NCBI GenBank assembly: GCA_947642745.1
Contig: CANRTU010000033.1
Span: 1 to 52,623, forward strand
Origin: an uncultured Eubacterium sp.
GTDB taxonomy: Bacteria; Bacillota; Clostridia; Lachnospirales; Lachnospiraceae
DNA: 52,623 nucleotides
Direction: 5' to 3'
In this document: positions 52,060 to 52,623 of the stretch, in pieces
How the letters are laid out: the number at the start of each line of letters is the position of its first letter
Numbering within the stretch: position 1 is the first letter of the stretch
Position numbers and translations under genes: made by a program
Notes under the pieces: model-generated
The model's input: only the letters and a program-made list of their open reading frames with translations
The model's database searches: none
Told to the model about the DNA's origin: nothing

Positions 52060-52623
52060 ATTTTTACTCTCCGGAGGATCGCTCTGGTTTATGTACTCCG
52101 TTCCGGTGGCTGTCTGGCATCTGCCCGGGATTAAGTGAAGCTGGAGATACAGCCGCAGCAGGCGGAGTATCCACAGAAGCCGGATGCTTTTAATCATATC
52201 ATACAGGAAATTGTGCCGCAATCCCCTGTATGAAATTCCTGCCGGGGAAGCAGACTGTGTGCCTGTGGAAGATGTCCGCCGGCGCAGAAACGCTCCGATG
52301 AGGCGTATCCGGCAAAGCCGGATGTTTTTCATCTTACAGGAAAGAGCGTCTTATCAGATGAAAGCCCTCCGGGCAGGATCACAGGGTCTGCCCCGGCAAA
52401 GCGGGGGCGCTGCGGCGAAGAAGAAGCTGCCGGAGGCATTCTGCCGCAGGCGTTGTATCCGGCTACACCGGATACTTTTTTATCATATAGGAAAGAGCGG
52501 CCTATAAGATAAAACCTTCCGGGAGGATCGCCATGCGGCGGAAGGGAAGATGCGGCCAGAGGCATCCCGCCGCAGGCGTTGTATCCGGCTACACCGGATA
52601 CTTTTTTATCATATAGGAAAGAG
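52060..52623. repeat. Tandem array of R1 structured repeats, copies e to h
   Basis: Copy e (about 52060-52200) is diverged and shares TACTCCGTTCCGG with copy b. A partial fourth hairpin (GCGTATCCGGC-AAA-GCCGGATG) lies near 52305. Copy f runs 52329-52484 and has a longer middle (GTCTGCCCCGGCAAAGCGGG), and its hairpin I has CATCTTACAGG against TATCAGATG. Copy g runs about 52470-52611, with hairpin I ATATAGG against CCTATAAG. Copy h begins at about 52600 and is cut by the end of the window. Each hairpin IV tail becomes the left arm of the next hairpin I. Confidence 0.75.

Overview
The window looks like chromosome of a spore-forming, Gram-positive gut anaerobe of the Clostridia, most likely Lachnospiraceae. 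This rests on a gerA-type germination operon and spoIIR, on families common in that group (DUF3842, DUF6033, DUF6465, DUF1934, DUF4253), on strong AGGAGG ribosome binding sites and on GTG/TTG starts. G+C looks moderate, with a visibly AT-richer patch at about 6.9-8.8 kb. No rRNA, tRNA or CRISPR array was found.

Layout. 0-3.2 kb, mostly minus strand: an IS3 transposase scrap, an ECF sigma/anti-sigma pair, a shattered FtsX-type permease with 69-bp (23-residue) tandem repeats, and a hairpin repeat cluster. 3.2-6.9 kb: a DUF4253 protein, two tiny ORFs, and a DUF3842-xylulokinase operon with paired operator-like repeats in its leader. 6.9-8.8 kb: AT-rich leftovers of mobile DNA (an orphan TnpW), an SdpI-like protein with a FliG_C-like tail, and a frameshifted sdpR-like repressor. 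8.8-16.4 kb: DUF6465, an XRE regulator, endonuclease IV, a His-rich secreted peptide next to an ECF sigma/RsgI-like pair, a class A PBP and thrH. 16.7-23 kb: a heterodimeric ABC exporter, then a cytosolic ParB-like/BMP fusion coupled to a metallophosphoesterase.

24-29 kb: gerA-gerB and gerC, split by about 840 bp of MITE-like repeats. 29.3-36.4 kb: a heptad coiled-coil protein, a GNAT acetyltransferase, spoIIR, DUF1934, an unknown membrane protein, a trigger-factor-like lipoprotein, asnS and a TPR lipoprotein. 36.5-41.8 kb: a DUF2974 hydrolase coupled to pyrC, pyrF, pyrK and pyrD. 41.9-47.2 kb: a coupled unknown-MoxR-DUF58-transglutaminase operon. 47.5-50.1 kb: DUF6033 plus an acidic-repeat protein, then a Big2-domain secreted protein. 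50.4-51.7 kb: a frameshifted MATE transporter. The right end is a tandem array of structured repeats.

The most striking non-genic feature is a repeat family of about 125-150 bp (copies near 4.6, 41.8, 50.2, 50.3 and 52.1-52.6 kb). Its first hairpin has a conserved GGAAAGAGCG loop, and the stem varies in a compensatory way between copies. It often uses the U-tract of an upstream terminator as the left arm. A second family has imperfect terminal inverted repeats beginning GAGCGTGTCTGAAAAATCAT and is about 230-240 bp long.
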